Shown piece by piece: positions 8,363-16,511 of a DNA stretch of 64,000 nucleotides (position 1 is its first letter; each line of letters opens with the position of its first letter). Made by a program: the position numbers and the translations under genes. The notes below the pieces were generated by a model, which did not search any database, was not told where the DNA came from, and saw only the letters and a program-made list of their open reading frames with translations. The stretch is from Thermus composti (GTDB lineage: Bacteria > Deinococcota > Deinococci > Deinococcales > Thermaceae), in the NCBI RefSeq assembly GCF_014647535.1, contig NZ_BMPJ01000010.1:1-64000 (forward strand), read 5' to 3'.

Positions 8363-8584
8363 CTACCTCCTTAGCGCCCCCGCAAGCTCCCTTTCGCCGA
8401 AGGCCCCTTCCAGAAGCACCCTATCCCCCAAGAGGAGGACCGGGACCCTAAAGGTGTAAAGGCGGAAAAGCTCCGGGTCCTGGTCCACGTCCCGGCGCAC
8501 GTAAGGAACCCCCAGGACCCATAGAGCCCTTTCCGCCTTCTCGCAAAGCCCGCACCCCTCCCGGGTGACGAAGACCAGTTCCAT
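8363..8584 (-). CDS. glutaredoxin-like (thioredoxin-fold) protein
   Basis: A 73-residue single-domain thioredoxin-fold protein. The active-site motif CGLC sits near residue 11, in REGCGLCEKAERAL, and the cis-proline that faces it is in RVPVLLLGD. The family (glutaredoxin-like, formerly DUF836) is presumed to act in thiol-disulfide exchange, but substrates are unknown. I chose the second ATG (8584) over the one at 8596 because a TATGCT box lies exactly 7 nt before it, and the first ATG falls inside that box. Confidence 0.8.
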   Translation of the reverse strand: MELVFVTREGCGLCEKAERALWVLGVPYVRRDVDQDPELFRLYTFRVPVLLLGDRVLLEGAFGERELAGALRR

Positions 8585-8591
8585 GGCGGAA

Positions 8592-8597
8592 AGCATA
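8592..8597 (-). promoter_or_regulatory. -10 box deciding the glutaredoxin-like start
   Basis: TATGCT on the minus strand 7 nt before ATG 8584. A TTGACG lies directly upstream but is too close to serve as a -35 element. Confidence 0.45.
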
Positions 8598-8599
8598 CG

Positions 8600-9076
8600 T
8601 CAAAAGACGGCCCTGAGGACCAGGACCCCCATGGCCAGGTGGACCAAGACCTTGGCCACCACCCCGCCCATAAGGCCCACCAGGGTGCCCCAGGCCGCCT
8701 TCAGGGCCTCCTCCGGCCGCCTTCCCGAGAGGTACTCAAAGAGCCAGGCGAGGAAAAAGGGGAGGACCAAGACCCCCACCACCCCGAAGAAAAGCCCCAA
8801 AACGCCCCCCAGAAAGGCCCCCCAAAGCCCCGCCCGGCCCGCCCCGTAGCGCCTCGCCCCCCAAAGGGCGGCCACGTTGTCCAAAAGCATGGCGAGGAGG
8901 GCCAGGGCCCCAAGCCCAAGCCACGCCCCCAAGGAAAGCTCCCGGAAGCCCACGAGAAGCTCGTGCACCAGGGCCCCGAGGAGGATCACCAAGGTGGCAG
9001 GGACGAAGGGGAGGAAGGTGAGGAGCACCCCGAGGACCCACAAGGCCACGAAGAGCCAGTCGGCGAAGGCGTCCAC
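8600..9076 (-). CDS. DUF456-family membrane protein
   Basis: A 158-residue, almost wholly hydrophobic protein with four or five membrane segments. It has the DUF456 features: a LTFLPFVPATLVILLGALVH-type opening, the DNVAALWGARRYGAGRAGLWGAFLGG core rich in glycine, and an EALKAAWGTLVGLMGGVVAK end. No biochemical function is established for the family. It is the first gene of the minus-strand series. A TAGGCT box lies 6 nt before its GTG start. Confidence 0.8.
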   Translation of the reverse strand: MDAFADWLFVALWVLGVLLTFLPFVPATLVILLGALVHELLVGFRELSLGAWLGLGALALLAMLLDNVAALWGARRYGAGRAGLWGAFLGGVLGLFFGVVGVLVLPFFLAWLFEYLSGRRPEEALKAAWGTLVGLMGGVVAKVLVHLAMGVLVLRAVF

Positions 9077-9082
9077 GCCCCA

Positions 9083-9088
9083 AGCCTA
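9083..9088 (-). promoter_or_regulatory. -10 box, leaderless promoter of DUF456 gene
   Basis: TAGGCT on the minus strand 6 nt before the GTG at 9076. Confidence 0.45.
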
Positions 9089-9165
9089 GGGGAGAAGGGG
9101 ATGAGAAGGGCAAGGGACATCCGCCACCTTCCAAGGCCGTAAGCTTGGAGGCGAGGAGACGGGTC

Positions 9166-10227
9166 ATGGACTTCGGCCTACCCAAGGAACGGACAACCCT
9201 CAAAATCCCCCCCGCCCTGGGGGAGGAGGTGCGGGAAGGGCGGGTGGCCCTCACCCCCCAGGGGGTGCGGGAACTCACCCAAAGGGGCCACCGGGTCTAC
9301 GTGGAGCGGGGGGCCGGGGAGCGGGCGGGCTTCCCCGACGAGGCCTACGAGGCGGCGGGGGCCCGGCTCGTGAGCCGGGAGGAGGCCTTGGGAAGGGGGG
9401 AGGTGGTGCTCAAGGTGGCCAGGCCCACCCTCGAGGAGATCGCCCTCCTCCGCCCCGGGGCCACCCTCATGGGCTTTTTGCACCTGGCGGTGGCGGGGTC
9501 GGGCCTCATAGAGGCCATGGCGGAAAAGGGCCTTAGCGCCATCGGCTACGAGCTCATCGGGGAGGGAAGCAAGCGGCCCGTCCTCAAGGCCATGAGCGAG
9601 ATCGCCGGGCGCATGGCCCCCCAGATCGCGGGCCGCCTCCTCGAGGCCCCCCTGGGCCCCGGGGTTCTCCTCTCCGGCCTTCCCGGCATCCCCCCGGCGG
9701 ACGTGGTCATCCTGGGGGCGGGGACCTTGGGCCGGGCGGCGGCCCGGGCCTTTTTGGGGGCGGGGGCCTCGGTCTACCTTCTGGATAAGGACCTCTCCGC
9801 CCTGGAGGCGGCGGCCCGGGAGGCCCCCGGGGCCATCACCGCCCTCATCACCCAAAGCCGCCTGGAGCGCTACGTGGCCTTCGCCGACGTCCTGGTGGGG
9901 GCGGTGGCCGTGCCCGGGGAGAGGGCCCCCCGCCTCCTCCCCCGGGACCTCCTCCTCAGGATGCGGCGGGGCTCGGTGCTCCTGGACTTCGCCATAGACC
10001 AAGGGGGGGTGGCGGAGACGAGCCGCCCCGGCGTTTACCAAGAAGGGGGCATCACCCACTTCTGCCTCCCCAACGTCCCCGCCCTGGTGCCCCGCACCGC
10101 CAGCCACGCCCTCACCGCCACCCTCTTGCCCTTTTTGCTCCAGGTGGAAGACGACCCCCTAAAGGTCCCCGGGCTCCGCCAGGGGGCCTACCTCCTTCTG
10201 GGGCAGAAAGGAGGCCACCTAGAATGA
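9166..10227 (+). CDS. alanine dehydrogenase/PNT-family NAD-dependent dehydrogenase
   Basis: A 353-residue protein matching alanine dehydrogenase along its length. Substrate residues are kept: the Arg of EGRVALTP, Lys in VVLKVARP, His in MGFLHLA and Asp in DFAIDQGG. The NAD fold has VVILGAGTLGRAAARAFLGAG. MSEIAGRMAPQIAG is also typical. The reaction would be reversible deamination of L-alanine to pyruvate. The family also includes transhydrogenase alpha subunits and divergent members, and the unusual N-terminus (IPPALGEEVREG) makes a different substrate possible. I chose ATG 9166 because GAGGAG precedes it; TTG 9145 is a weaker start. A GACATC/TAAGCT pair (9116-9121, 9140-9145, 18-bp spacer) is a candidate promoter. 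The stop overlaps the CoA transferase start (ATGA). Confidence 0.8.
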   Translation: MDFGLPKERTTLKIPPALGEEVREGRVALTPQGVRELTQRGHRVYVERGAGERAGFPDEAYEAAGARLVSREEALGRGEVVLKVARPTLEEIALLRPGATLMGFLHLAVAGSGLIEAMAEKGLSAIGYELIGEGSKRPVLKAMSEIAGRMAPQIAGRLLEAPLGPGVLLSGLPGIPPADVVILGAGTLGRAAARAFLGAGASVYLLDKDLSALEAAAREAPGAITALITQSRLERYVAFADVLVGAVAVPGERAPRLLPRDLLLRMRRGSVLLDFAIDQGGVAETSRPGVYQEGGITHFCLPNVPALVPRTASHALTATLLPFLLQVEDDPLKVPGLRQGAYLLLGQKGGHLE

Positions 10228-11552
10228 GCTACCGCAAGAAGCTCACCTCCCCCGAGGACGCCGTAAGCCTCATCCGATCGGGGATGCGGGTCTTCGTCTC
10301 CGGCAACGCCGCCACCCCCACGCCCCTCCTCAAGGCCCTGGCCGCCCGCAAGGACGAGCTGGAAAACGTGGAGCTCGTCCACCTCCTGCAGATGGGGGAG
10401 GACCCCTTCGCCGGCCCCGAGATGGAGGGGCACTTTAGGAGGCGCTCCCTCTTCGTGGGCCCCGCCGACCGGGAGGCGGTGAACCAGGGCCGGGCGGACT
10501 ACGTGCCCATCATGCTCCACCAGGTGCCCTGGCTTTTCAAGCGCCGCATCCTGCCCTTGGACGCCGCCCTTGTCCAGGTCTCCCCGCCCGACGAGCACGG
10601 CTTTTGCTCCTTGGGGGTGGAGGTCATCGCCACCAAGGCGGCGGTGGAAACCGCCCCCATGGTCATCGCTATGGTGAACCCCAGGATGCCGAGGACCCTG
10701 GGGGACACCTTCGTCCACGTCTCCCGCTTCGCCGCCATCGTGGAGCTGGACTGGCCCCTGCCCGAGCTCAAGCGGGAAGGCTTCGGGGAGGTGGAGCGGA
10801 GGATCGGGGAGCACGTGGCGGGCCTCATTGAGGACGGGGCCACCCTCCAGATGGGCATCGGGGCCATCCCCGACGCCGTCTTGGCAAGCCTGGAAGGCCG
10901 GCGGGACCTTGGCATCCACACGGAGATGATCTCGGACGGGGTCCTCGAGGCCTGGGAAAAGGGCCTCATCACCGGGGCCAAAAAAACCCTCCACCCCGGC
11001 AAGATCATCGGCACCTTCGTCCTGGGCTCGGAGAGGCTCTACCGCTTCGTCCACGACAACCCCCTCTTTGAACTCCACCCCGCCGACTACGTGAACGACC
11101 CCTTCGTCATCGCCCAAAACCGCAAGATGGTGGCCATCAACTCCGCCATTGAGGTGGACCTCACGGGCCAGGTGGTGGCGGATTCCATCGGCACCCGGAT
11201 CTACTCCGGCTTCGGGGGCCAGCTGGACTTCATCCGGGGGGCGGCGCGGAGCGAGGGGGGGAAGCCCATCATCGCCCTGCCCTCCACCGCCAAGGGGCAT
11301 AGCCGCATCGTCCCCTTCCTCAAGCCGGGGGCGGGGGTGGTCACCACCCGGGCCGACGTCCACTACGTGGTGACCGAGTGGGGCGTCGCCGAGCTCTTCG
11401 GCCGCTCCCTGAAGGAAAGGGCCAAGGCCCTCATCGCCATCGCCCACCCGGACTTCCGGGAGGAGCTCACCCAGGCCGCTTGGGAGCGGAAGCTTTTGCC
11501 CCGGAGCTACCCCGGGGCCGACCTGAAGGGGAAAAGCGAGCCCCGGGCTTGA
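10224..11552 (+). CDS. acetyl-CoA hydrolase/transferase family protein
   Basis: A 442-residue CoA transferase of the acetyl-CoA hydrolase/4-hydroxybutyrate CoA-transferase family. It has the N-terminal SGMRVFVSGNAATPTPLL, the glycine-rich LQMGIGAIPDAVL, the segment NSAIEVDLTGQVVADSIG with the probable catalytic glutamate, and YSGFGGQLDF, then WGVAELFGRSLKERA near the end. Such enzymes move CoA between acetyl-CoA and another carboxylic acid; the acceptor cannot be told from sequence. The ATGA overlap with the alanine dehydrogenase-like gene suggests a shared pathway, for example pyruvate or amino-acid fermentation, which is an inference. Confidence 0.85.
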   Translation: MSYRKKLTSPEDAVSLIRSGMRVFVSGNAATPTPLLKALAARKDELENVELVHLLQMGEDPFAGPEMEGHFRRRSLFVGPADREAVNQGRADYVPIMLHQVPWLFKRRILPLDAALVQVSPPDEHGFCSLGVEVIATKAAVETAPMVIAMVNPRMPRTLGDTFVHVSRFAAIVELDWPLPELKREGFGEVERRIGEHVAGLIEDGATLQMGIGAIPDAVLASLEGRRDLGIHTEMISDGVLEAWEKGLITGAKKTLHPGKIIGTFVLGSERLYRFVHDNPLFELHPADYVNDPFVIAQNRKMVAINSAIEVDLTGQVVADSIGTRIYSGFGGQLDFIRGAARSEGGKPIIALPSTAKGHSRIVPFLKPGAGVVTTRADVHYVVTEWGVAELFGRSLKERAKALIAIAHPDFREELTQAAWERKLLPRSYPGADLKGKSEPRA

Positions 11553-11578
11553 CAATCCCGCGCCCAGCCCCCTAAATA
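11549..11578 (+). promoter_or_regulatory. topA promoter (-35 and -10)
   Basis: TTGACA at 11549-11554 and TAAATA at 11573-11578, spaced 18 bp. The -10 ends 7 nt before the topA ATG, so the leader is absent or very short. Confidence 0.6.
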
Positions 11579-11585
11579 GGGGGCG

Positions 11586-14087
11586 ATGCCGGGAAAGAGG
11601 GCCAAAGGGCCAACCCAAAGCCGAAGAAAAGACCCAAGCCCGGGAGAAAACCCCACCGCCAATACCCTGGTGGTGGTGGAGTCCCCCGCCAAGGCGCGGA
11701 GCATCCAGAAGATGTTGGGGCCCGGCTACGAGGTTCGGGCGAGCCGGGGCCACGTGGCGGACCTCCCCGAGCGGACCCTGGGCGTGGACGTGGAGCGGGG
11801 CTTCGCCCCCACCTACGAGGTGAAGAAGGACAAGAAGCCCGTGGTGGAGGAGCTAAAGAAAGCCGCCCAGGGAAAGCGCCTCCTCATCGCCACCGACCCC
11901 GACCGGGAGGGCGAGGCCATCGGCTGGCACGTGGCGAGGCTTCTGGGCCGCGACCCCAAGGAGCCCATCCGGGTGGAGTTCCACGAGATCACCCCCAGGG
12001 TGGTGCGGGAAGCGGTGGAAAAACCCCGCCCCATTGACCAGAACCTGGTGGACGCCCAGCAGGCCCGGCGGGTCCTGGACCGCCTCTTGGGCTACAACCT
12101 CTCCCCCCTCCTCTCCCTGGAGTTCCGCAAGCGGGCCCTCTCCGCAGGCCGGGTCCAGAGCGTGGCCCTGAGGCTCGTGGTGGAGCGGGAGGAGGAGATA
12201 GAGACCTTCCAACCCGAGGTCTACTGGGTCCTCGAGGGGCGATTCCAGGTAGCCCCTTCGGGACCGGACCCGGAAGGAACCCCCTTCCCCGCCCGGCTTT
12301 ACGAGGTGGAGGGGAAGCGGCTTTGGACGGGCCAGGGGAGCAAGGAAGGGAAGCTCCACCTAAAGACCGAGGCCGAGGCCAGGGCCCTGGCGGAGGAGGC
12401 GGGGCGGGCCACCTACCGGGTGGCCCAGGTGGAGGTGAAGGAGCGGCGCAAATCCCCCCCACCCCCCTTCACCACCTCCACCCTGCAGCAGGCGGCCAGC
12501 AGCCGCTTGGGCTACACCGCAAGCCGCACCATGCGCATCGCCCAACGCCTCTACGAGGGGGTGGACCTCCCCGAGGGCACCGTGGGCCTCATCACCTACA
12601 TGCGCACCGACTCGGTGCGGGTCTCCCCGGAAGCCCTGGCCCTGGCCCGGGAGGTGATCGCCGAGCGCTTCGGACAAGCCTTCCTGCCCGAGGCGCCTCG
12701 GGTCTACCAGAACCGCAAGGCAGGGGTGCAGGACGCCCACGAGGCCATCCGGCCCACGGACCCGAGGTGCACCCCGGAAAGCGTGCGCCCATACCTCTCC
12801 GAGGAGGAGTACCGCCTTTACGACCTCATCTGGCGCCGCTTCCTGGCAAGCCAGATGCAAGACGCCCTCTACGAGCAGACCGCCCTTCTATGCCAAGGGG
12901 GGCGCCTGGTTTTCCGGGCCTCGGGCTCGGTGCTGAAGTTTGAGGGCTACCTCAAGGCCTGGGGGCGGGAGGAGGAAGAGGAAGCCCCCCCGGTGCCCGC
13001 CCTCCCCGAGGGCACCCAGGTCCAGCTCGTGGAGGTGCGCCCGGAGAAGCGGGCCACCGAGCCCCCGCCCCGCTACACCGACGCCAGCCTGGTGAAGACC
13101 ATGGAGGAGCTGGGCATCGGCCGCCCCTCCACCTACGCCCCCACCCTCGAGACCCTGGAGAAGCGGGGCTACGTGGAGCGCAAGGGGCGCACCCTCCTCC
13201 CCACCCCCTTGGGCCGCCAGGTGGTCCACTACCTCAAGGAGCGGTTTCCCCAGGTGGTGGCCTACGAGTTCACCGCCCGCATGGAAGACCGCCTGGACCA
13301 GGTGGAGGAGGGCAAGGCCCCTTGGCCCCAGGTGGTCTGGGAGTTCTACGAGCCCTTTCTAAAGGAGCTCGCCCAGGTGCCCAAGAAGCTCTGCCCCAAC
13401 TGCGGCCGCCCCTTGGAGCTCAAGGTGAGCCGCTACGGGCAGTTCCTGGGGTGCACCGGCTACCCGGAGTGCACCTACACCGAGCCTTTGGAGAAAAAAG
13501 AGGCCGAGCCCACCGGGGAAGCCTGCCCCAAGTGCGGCAAGCCCCTCCTCCGCAAAGCGGGGCGCTACGGGAGCTTCATCGCCTGCTCCGGCTACCCGGA
13601 GTGCGACTACACCCGGGACGACGGCACCCCCACGGGCCAGGCCTGCCCCAAGTGCGGGGGACGCCTTTTGGAGAAGCGGAGCAAGCGGGGAAGACCCTAC
13701 TACAAGTGCGAGAACAAGGACTGCGACTTCCTCTCCTTCTACCCCCTCCTGGAGGAACGCTGCCCCGCCTGCGGCTGGCCCCTGGCGGGAAAAGGGGAAG
13801 GCGCCTGCCTAAACCCCGCCTGTCCCCAGCACGACCCCAGGCTCCTTCCCGCTAAAGCCCCCACCCAAGGCTCCTCCCGGAAGAAGCCCCAAGCCCCCAC
13901 CCCGCCCAAGGACTGGGAAGCGCTCAAGCCCTTCCTGCCCACCCTCCTCGAGGCCGAACAAAAGGCCCTGGAAGCCCTGGCCCAGGGCAAGCCCCTCTCC
14001 GAGGAGGAAGCCAAGCTGGCCAAGCGGGCCCTCTTCAAGCTCCGCATGCGAAAGGGCCGGGCCCAGAAGGAGGCGATCAAGGCCTGA
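11586..14087 (+). CDS. topA: DNA topoisomerase I
   Basis: An 833-residue type IA topoisomerase that relaxes negative supercoils. The Toprim domain starts at about residue 27 (LVVVESPAKARSIQKMLG) and includes ATDPDREGEAIGWH with its metal-binding acidic cluster. The catalytic tyrosine is Tyr338 in GLITYMRTDSVRVS. After the core, four zinc-ribbon units follow: CPNCGRPL...CTGYPEC, CPKCGKPL...CSGYPEC, CPKCGGRL...CENKDC and CPACGWPL...CLNPAC. A Lys/Pro-rich linker then leads to a basic C-terminal helical tail. The N-terminal 25 residues are basic and unconserved, so a later start cannot be excluded. The stop overlaps the next gene (TGATG). Confidence 0.96.
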   Translation: MPGKRAKGPTQSRRKDPSPGENPTANTLVVVESPAKARSIQKMLGPGYEVRASRGHVADLPERTLGVDVERGFAPTYEVKKDKKPVVEELKKAAQGKRLLIATDPDREGEAIGWHVARLLGRDPKEPIRVEFHEITPRVVREAVEKPRPIDQNLVDAQQARRVLDRLLGYNLSPLLSLEFRKRALSAGRVQSVALRLVVEREEEIETFQPEVYWVLEGRFQVAPSGPDPEGTPFPARLYEVEGKRLWTGQGSKEGKLHLKTEAEARALAEEAGRATYRVAQVEVKERRKSPPPPFTTSTLQQAASSRLGYTASRTMRIAQRLYEGVDLPEGTVGLITYMRTDSVRVSPEALALAREVIAERFGQAFLPEAPRVYQNRKAGVQDAHEAIRPTDPRCTPESVRPYLSEEEYRLYDLIWRRFLASQMQDALYEQTALLCQGGRLVFRASGSVLKFEGYLKAWGREEEEEAPPVPALPEGTQVQLVEVRPEKRATEPPPRYTDASLVKTMEELGIGRPSTYAPTLETLEKRGYVERKGRTLLPTPLGRQVVHYLKERFPQVVAYEFTARMEDRLDQVEEGKAPWPQVVWEFYEPFLKELAQVPKKLCPNCGRPLELKVSRYGQFLGCTGYPECTYTEPLEKKEAEPTGEACPKCGKPLLRKAGRYGSFIACSGYPECDYTRDDGTPTGQACPKCGGRLLEKRSKRGRPYYKCENKDCDFLSFYPLLEERCPACGWPLAGKGEGACLNPACPQHDPRLLPAKAPTQGSSRKKPQAPTPPKDWEALKPFLPTLLEAEQKALEALAQGKPLSEEEAKLAKRALFKLRMRKGRAQKEAIKA

Positions 14088-14350
14088 TGGAAAGCCTCAA
14101 GCTCCACCTCCTGCGCCTGGCCCGAAGGGGCCCCGTGGAGGTCCCGGGGCTTCCCTTGAGGGCCTACCCCCTCCTGGCCCCCGAGGAGCGCCCCCCCAAG
14201 GCCTTTTACCTCCTTTTGGAAGGGGAGCTGGTCATTGACCTGCCCGAGGGGCGCTACCTGCACCTGAAGCGGGGCGAGGCCGCCTGGATCACGGAGCCCC
14301 ACCGCCTTTTGCCCGTGGAGGGGGCGGTTCTTTTGGAGCTTCCGGCCTAG
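14087..14350 (+). CDS. small cupin-like protein
   Basis: An 87-residue protein of unknown role. The segment AFYLLLEGELVIDLPEGRYLHLKRGEAAWITEPHR... looks like a small beta-barrel of the cupin type, with a glycine-containing turn (LKRGEAAWI) and the PHRLLPVEG end, though only one histidine of a possible metal site is visible. Its ATG overlaps the topA stop, so it is probably co-translated with topA. The last 62 bases overlap the convergent VanW gene, which lowers confidence in the exact end. Function not recognised. Confidence 0.6.
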   Translation: MESLKLHLLRLARRGPVEVPGLPLRAYPLLAPEERPPKAFYLLLEGELVIDLPEGRYLHLKRGEAAWITEPHRLLPVEGAVLLELPA

Positions 14351-15407
14351 GCCCCACCAGATAGACCGCCCCCCAGGGGCGGTAAAGGCTTAGGAAGCGC
14401 TCCTCCACCTGACGGCCATCCCCATAGCGCACCCGGCGGCGCACCTCCACCCGCGCCCCCTCGGCGGCGAAGTCCACCTGCTTGCGGACCCCCGGGGGCA
14501 GGGAGGGGTCCAGGACCTCCCGGGGCGGGGGCGGGGGCTTGCGGTCGCTCACAAAGGGGCCTTCCCAGGCCACCTCCCGGTCCTTGGTGCCGAAGAGGTG
14601 GAAGCGAAGCCTCGAGCCCACCACCGAGCGCTGGACCAGGATGTGGCCCGGGGTGTCGTTGAGGACCTTCAGGTCCTTGTAGGGCTGGATCACCGCCGCA
14701 TCCAGGCCCGTGGGCTTGTAGTAGGCCACCTGGTAGCTATGGGCGTGGCGCTCCCGGATGGGAAGCCCGGCGAGGAAGAAGGCCCGGAAGAGGGTGGTGG
14801 AGACCTGGCACACCCCGCCCCCCACCCCCTGTTCCGTCCGGTCCCCCACGATGACAAAGGCCTCCTTGTACCCCGCCTCCTGGGTGATGGGGCCCAGGGC
14901 CCGGTTGAAGGAGAAAAGCCCCGGGGGGATCAGGATCCCGTCCAGCTTGCTGGAGGCGAGGAGGAGGTTGTGAAGCCGCTCGGGGCTAGACCCCCTAAAG
15001 TCCGTCTCCCCCGTGGCCAGGTGTTCCCGCACCCCCAAGGCGTAAAGCTCCCTTAGGCTCGGGCTTGGGGGGAGGTAGCGCACGGGCAGGCGGAAGCTCT
15101 TTTTCCCTTGGGAAAGGGCCTCCCGGTAGGCGGCGAGGGCCTCTTCCTCGTCAAAGGTCAGGCCCTTCTTCTCCACCCCCCGCCACCTCCCGTCCTGGTA
15201 GACGAAGCGGGGGGGCCTGGGAGGGCGGGCGAGCTTTCGGAGGAGGGCCCTAAGCTCCCCCTCCGAGGCCACGGGGTAGCGCCTCACCCCGGTGTACTCC
15301 ACCAAGCGCCCTTCCTCCACCACATCTTCCTTCAGGACCAAAAGGGCCTCTATCCCCTGGGCCCAGGCCAGGGCCAGGAAGGCGAGAAGCCCAAACCAAA
15401 GCCGCAT
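14289..15407 (-). CDS. VanW-family exported protein
   Basis: A 372-residue protein with an N-terminal signal peptide (MRLWFGLLAFLALAWAQG). The middle carries the VanW domain: GLFSFNRALGPITQEAGYKEA, VGGGVCQVSTTLFRAFFLAG and ERHAHSYQV. VanW occurs with or without glycopeptide-resistance clusters and is thought to act at the cell envelope; its biochemical function is unknown. The region after residue 300 (KQVDFAAEGARVEVRRRVRY) resembles the G5-type beta domain often joined to VanW. The ATG at 15407 is preferred over GTG 15422 because TAGCGT lies 5 nt before it and it begins the signal peptide. The Pro-rich tail overlaps the convergent small gene. Confidence 0.85.
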   Translation of the reverse strand: MRLWFGLLAFLALAWAQGIEALLVLKEDVVEEGRLVEYTGVRRYPVASEGELRALLRKLARPPRPPRFVYQDGRWRGVEKKGLTFDEEEALAAYREALSQGKKSFRLPVRYLPPSPSLRELYALGVREHLATGETDFRGSSPERLHNLLLASSKLDGILIPPGLFSFNRALGPITQEAGYKEAFVIVGDRTEQGVGGGVCQVSTTLFRAFFLAGLPIRERHAHSYQVAYYKPTGLDAAVIQPYKDLKVLNDTPGHILVQRSVVGSRLRFHLFGTKDREVAWEGPFVSDRKPPPPPREVLDPSLPPGVRKQVDFAAEGARVEVRRRVRYGDGRQVEERFLSLYRPWGAVYLVGPRPEAPKEPPPPRAKGGGAP

Positions 15408-15412
15408 ATCCC

Positions 15413-15418
15413 ACGCTA
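15413..15418 (-). promoter_or_regulatory. -10 box deciding the VanW gene start
   Basis: TAGCGT on the minus strand 5 nt before ATG 15407; no ribosome-binding site is visible. Confidence 0.45.
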
Positions 15419-15468
15419 ACACGGGAGGCGCGAAGGGGCTGTGAAAAAAAACCTAGCGGAAGAAGCGC

Positions 15469-16185
15469 CTAAGCCCCGCCCCCTAGGCCCACCGCCCGGT
15501 AGAGGGCCTTTTCCTCCTCCTCGGTGAGGTAGCGGGCCTTCCCCAAGGGAAGCGCCCCCAAGGCGAGGGGCCCCAAGGCGAGCCGCTTCAGGTAAAGGAC
15601 CCGGTTTCCCCGGAGGGCGAACATCCGCTTCACCTGGTGGAAGCGCCCCTCCCTTAGGACGAGCTCCACCCGGGTAGGGTCCTCTTCCCAGAAAAGCTCG
15701 GCGGGAAGGAGCTTTTCCCCGTCCAAAACGAGCCCTTCCCGGAAGGCCCGCCGGTCCTCCTCGGTGGCCGGGTGGAGGAGGTGGACCAGGTAGCGCTTTT
15801 CCACCTTGTGCTTGGGGTGGGTGAGGCGGTGGAGGAGGAGGCCGTCGGTGGTGAAGAGGAGAAGCCCTTCGGTGTCCTTGTCCAAGCGGCCCACCGGGGA
15901 GAGGTCCCGCACGGGGAAGCCCTCTAAAAGGGCGTAGACGGAAGGGCCTTCCGTGCGACTTGTCACGTAGCCTCGAGGCTTGTGCAAAAGGACGTGGTGG
16001 TGGCGGCGCACGGAAAGGGGCCTCCCATCCAGCTCCAGGGAAGCCCCTTCCGGCACGGGAAAGCCGGGGTCAAAGACCCTCTCCCCCGCCACCCGCACCC
16101 GGCCCGCCCGGACGAGCCGGGCCACCTCCTTGCGGCTTCCCAGGCCCAGCCGGGCGAGGAGCCGGTCCAGCCTCTCCCCCTTCAT
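15469..16185 (-). CDS. rsuA: 16S rRNA pseudouridine synthase (RsuA/RluB/E/F family)
   Basis: A 238-residue pseudouridine synthase. The N-terminal S4 RNA-binding domain (RLDRLLARLGLGSRKEVARL) is followed by the catalytic domain, with HKPRGYVTSR, the catalytic aspartate in VGRLDKDTEGLLLFTTDG, KRYLVHL and the RsuA-type GRFHQVKRMF motif. The size fits RsuA (16S position 516), although other members of this family modify 23S rRNA and sequence alone does not settle the target. The ATG at 16185 overlaps the stop of the MNT gene (ATGA), linking it to the MNT/HEPN pair. A GTG at 16212 gives an implausible extension. Confidence 0.88.
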   Translation of the reverse strand: MKGERLDRLLARLGLGSRKEVARLVRAGRVRVAGERVFDPGFPVPEGASLELDGRPLSVRRHHHVLLHKPRGYVTSRTEGPSVYALLEGFPVRDLSPVGRLDKDTEGLLLFTTDGLLLHRLTHPKHKVEKRYLVHLLHPATEEDRRAFREGLVLDGEKLLPAELFWEEDPTRVELVLREGRFHQVKRMFALRGNRVLYLKRLALGPLALGALPLGKARYLTEEEEKALYRAVGLGGGA

Positions 16186-16511
16186 AGCTCCAGGGCCCCT
16201 TCCAGCCACCAAAGGGCCCCCTTGGCCTTAAGCCGGGCGAACTCCTCCGGGGTGAGCCCCCTGGCCTCCACCCGGCCCCGGTTCAGGCCCTGCAGGAGGG
16301 CCAGGCGCTCCAGGGGGTCCTGGGGGAGGCGGGGGGAGACCACCAGGAGGTCTATGTCGCTTTCCAGGTTGAAATCCCCCCGGGCCACGGAACCGTAGAG
16401 GAACACCCGGGCCTCCCCCAAGGCCTCCCGCGCCCGCCTAGCGTACTCCCGGGCCTCGGCGAGGAGCGCCTCCCAAGCCTCTAACCTCGCCTTAAGCCCC
16501 TCCGAGGCCAC
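16182..16511 (-). CDS. mntA: MNT-type minimal nucleotidyltransferase (probable antitoxin)
   Basis: A 109-residue nucleotidyltransferase with a perfect GSx10DxD motif (GSVARGDFNLESDIDLLV), near residue 40. The N-terminal helix is long and charged. In HEPN/MNT pairs the MNT protein is the antitoxin and can inactivate the HEPN ribonuclease by transferring AMP to it. Its start (GTG 16511) lies inside the end of the HEPN gene with a 20-base overlap, so the two are co-expressed. Here the HEPN gene is first and MNT second, followed without a gap by rsuA. That this pair is a working toxin-antitoxin module is inferred from family and order. Confidence 0.8.
   Translation of the reverse strand: MASEGLKARLEAWEALLAEAREYARRAREALGEARVFLYGSVARGDFNLESDIDLLVVSPRLPQDPLERLALLQGLNRGRVEARGLTPEEFARLKAKGALWWLEGALEL

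Noticed and set aside
9145-9165. TTG start for the alanine dehydrogenase-like gene
   Set aside because: It overlaps the candidate -10 box and adds seven unconserved residues, whereas ATG 9166 has a ribosome-binding site.
10188-11753. A 521-codon minus-strand frame
   Set aside because: It is a shadow of the CoA transferase and topA genes; its translation is a His/Gly/Pro-rich antisense pattern.
11853-12359. Minus-strand frames within topA
   Set aside because: Third-position GC makes antisense frames open; topA motifs run continuously through the region.
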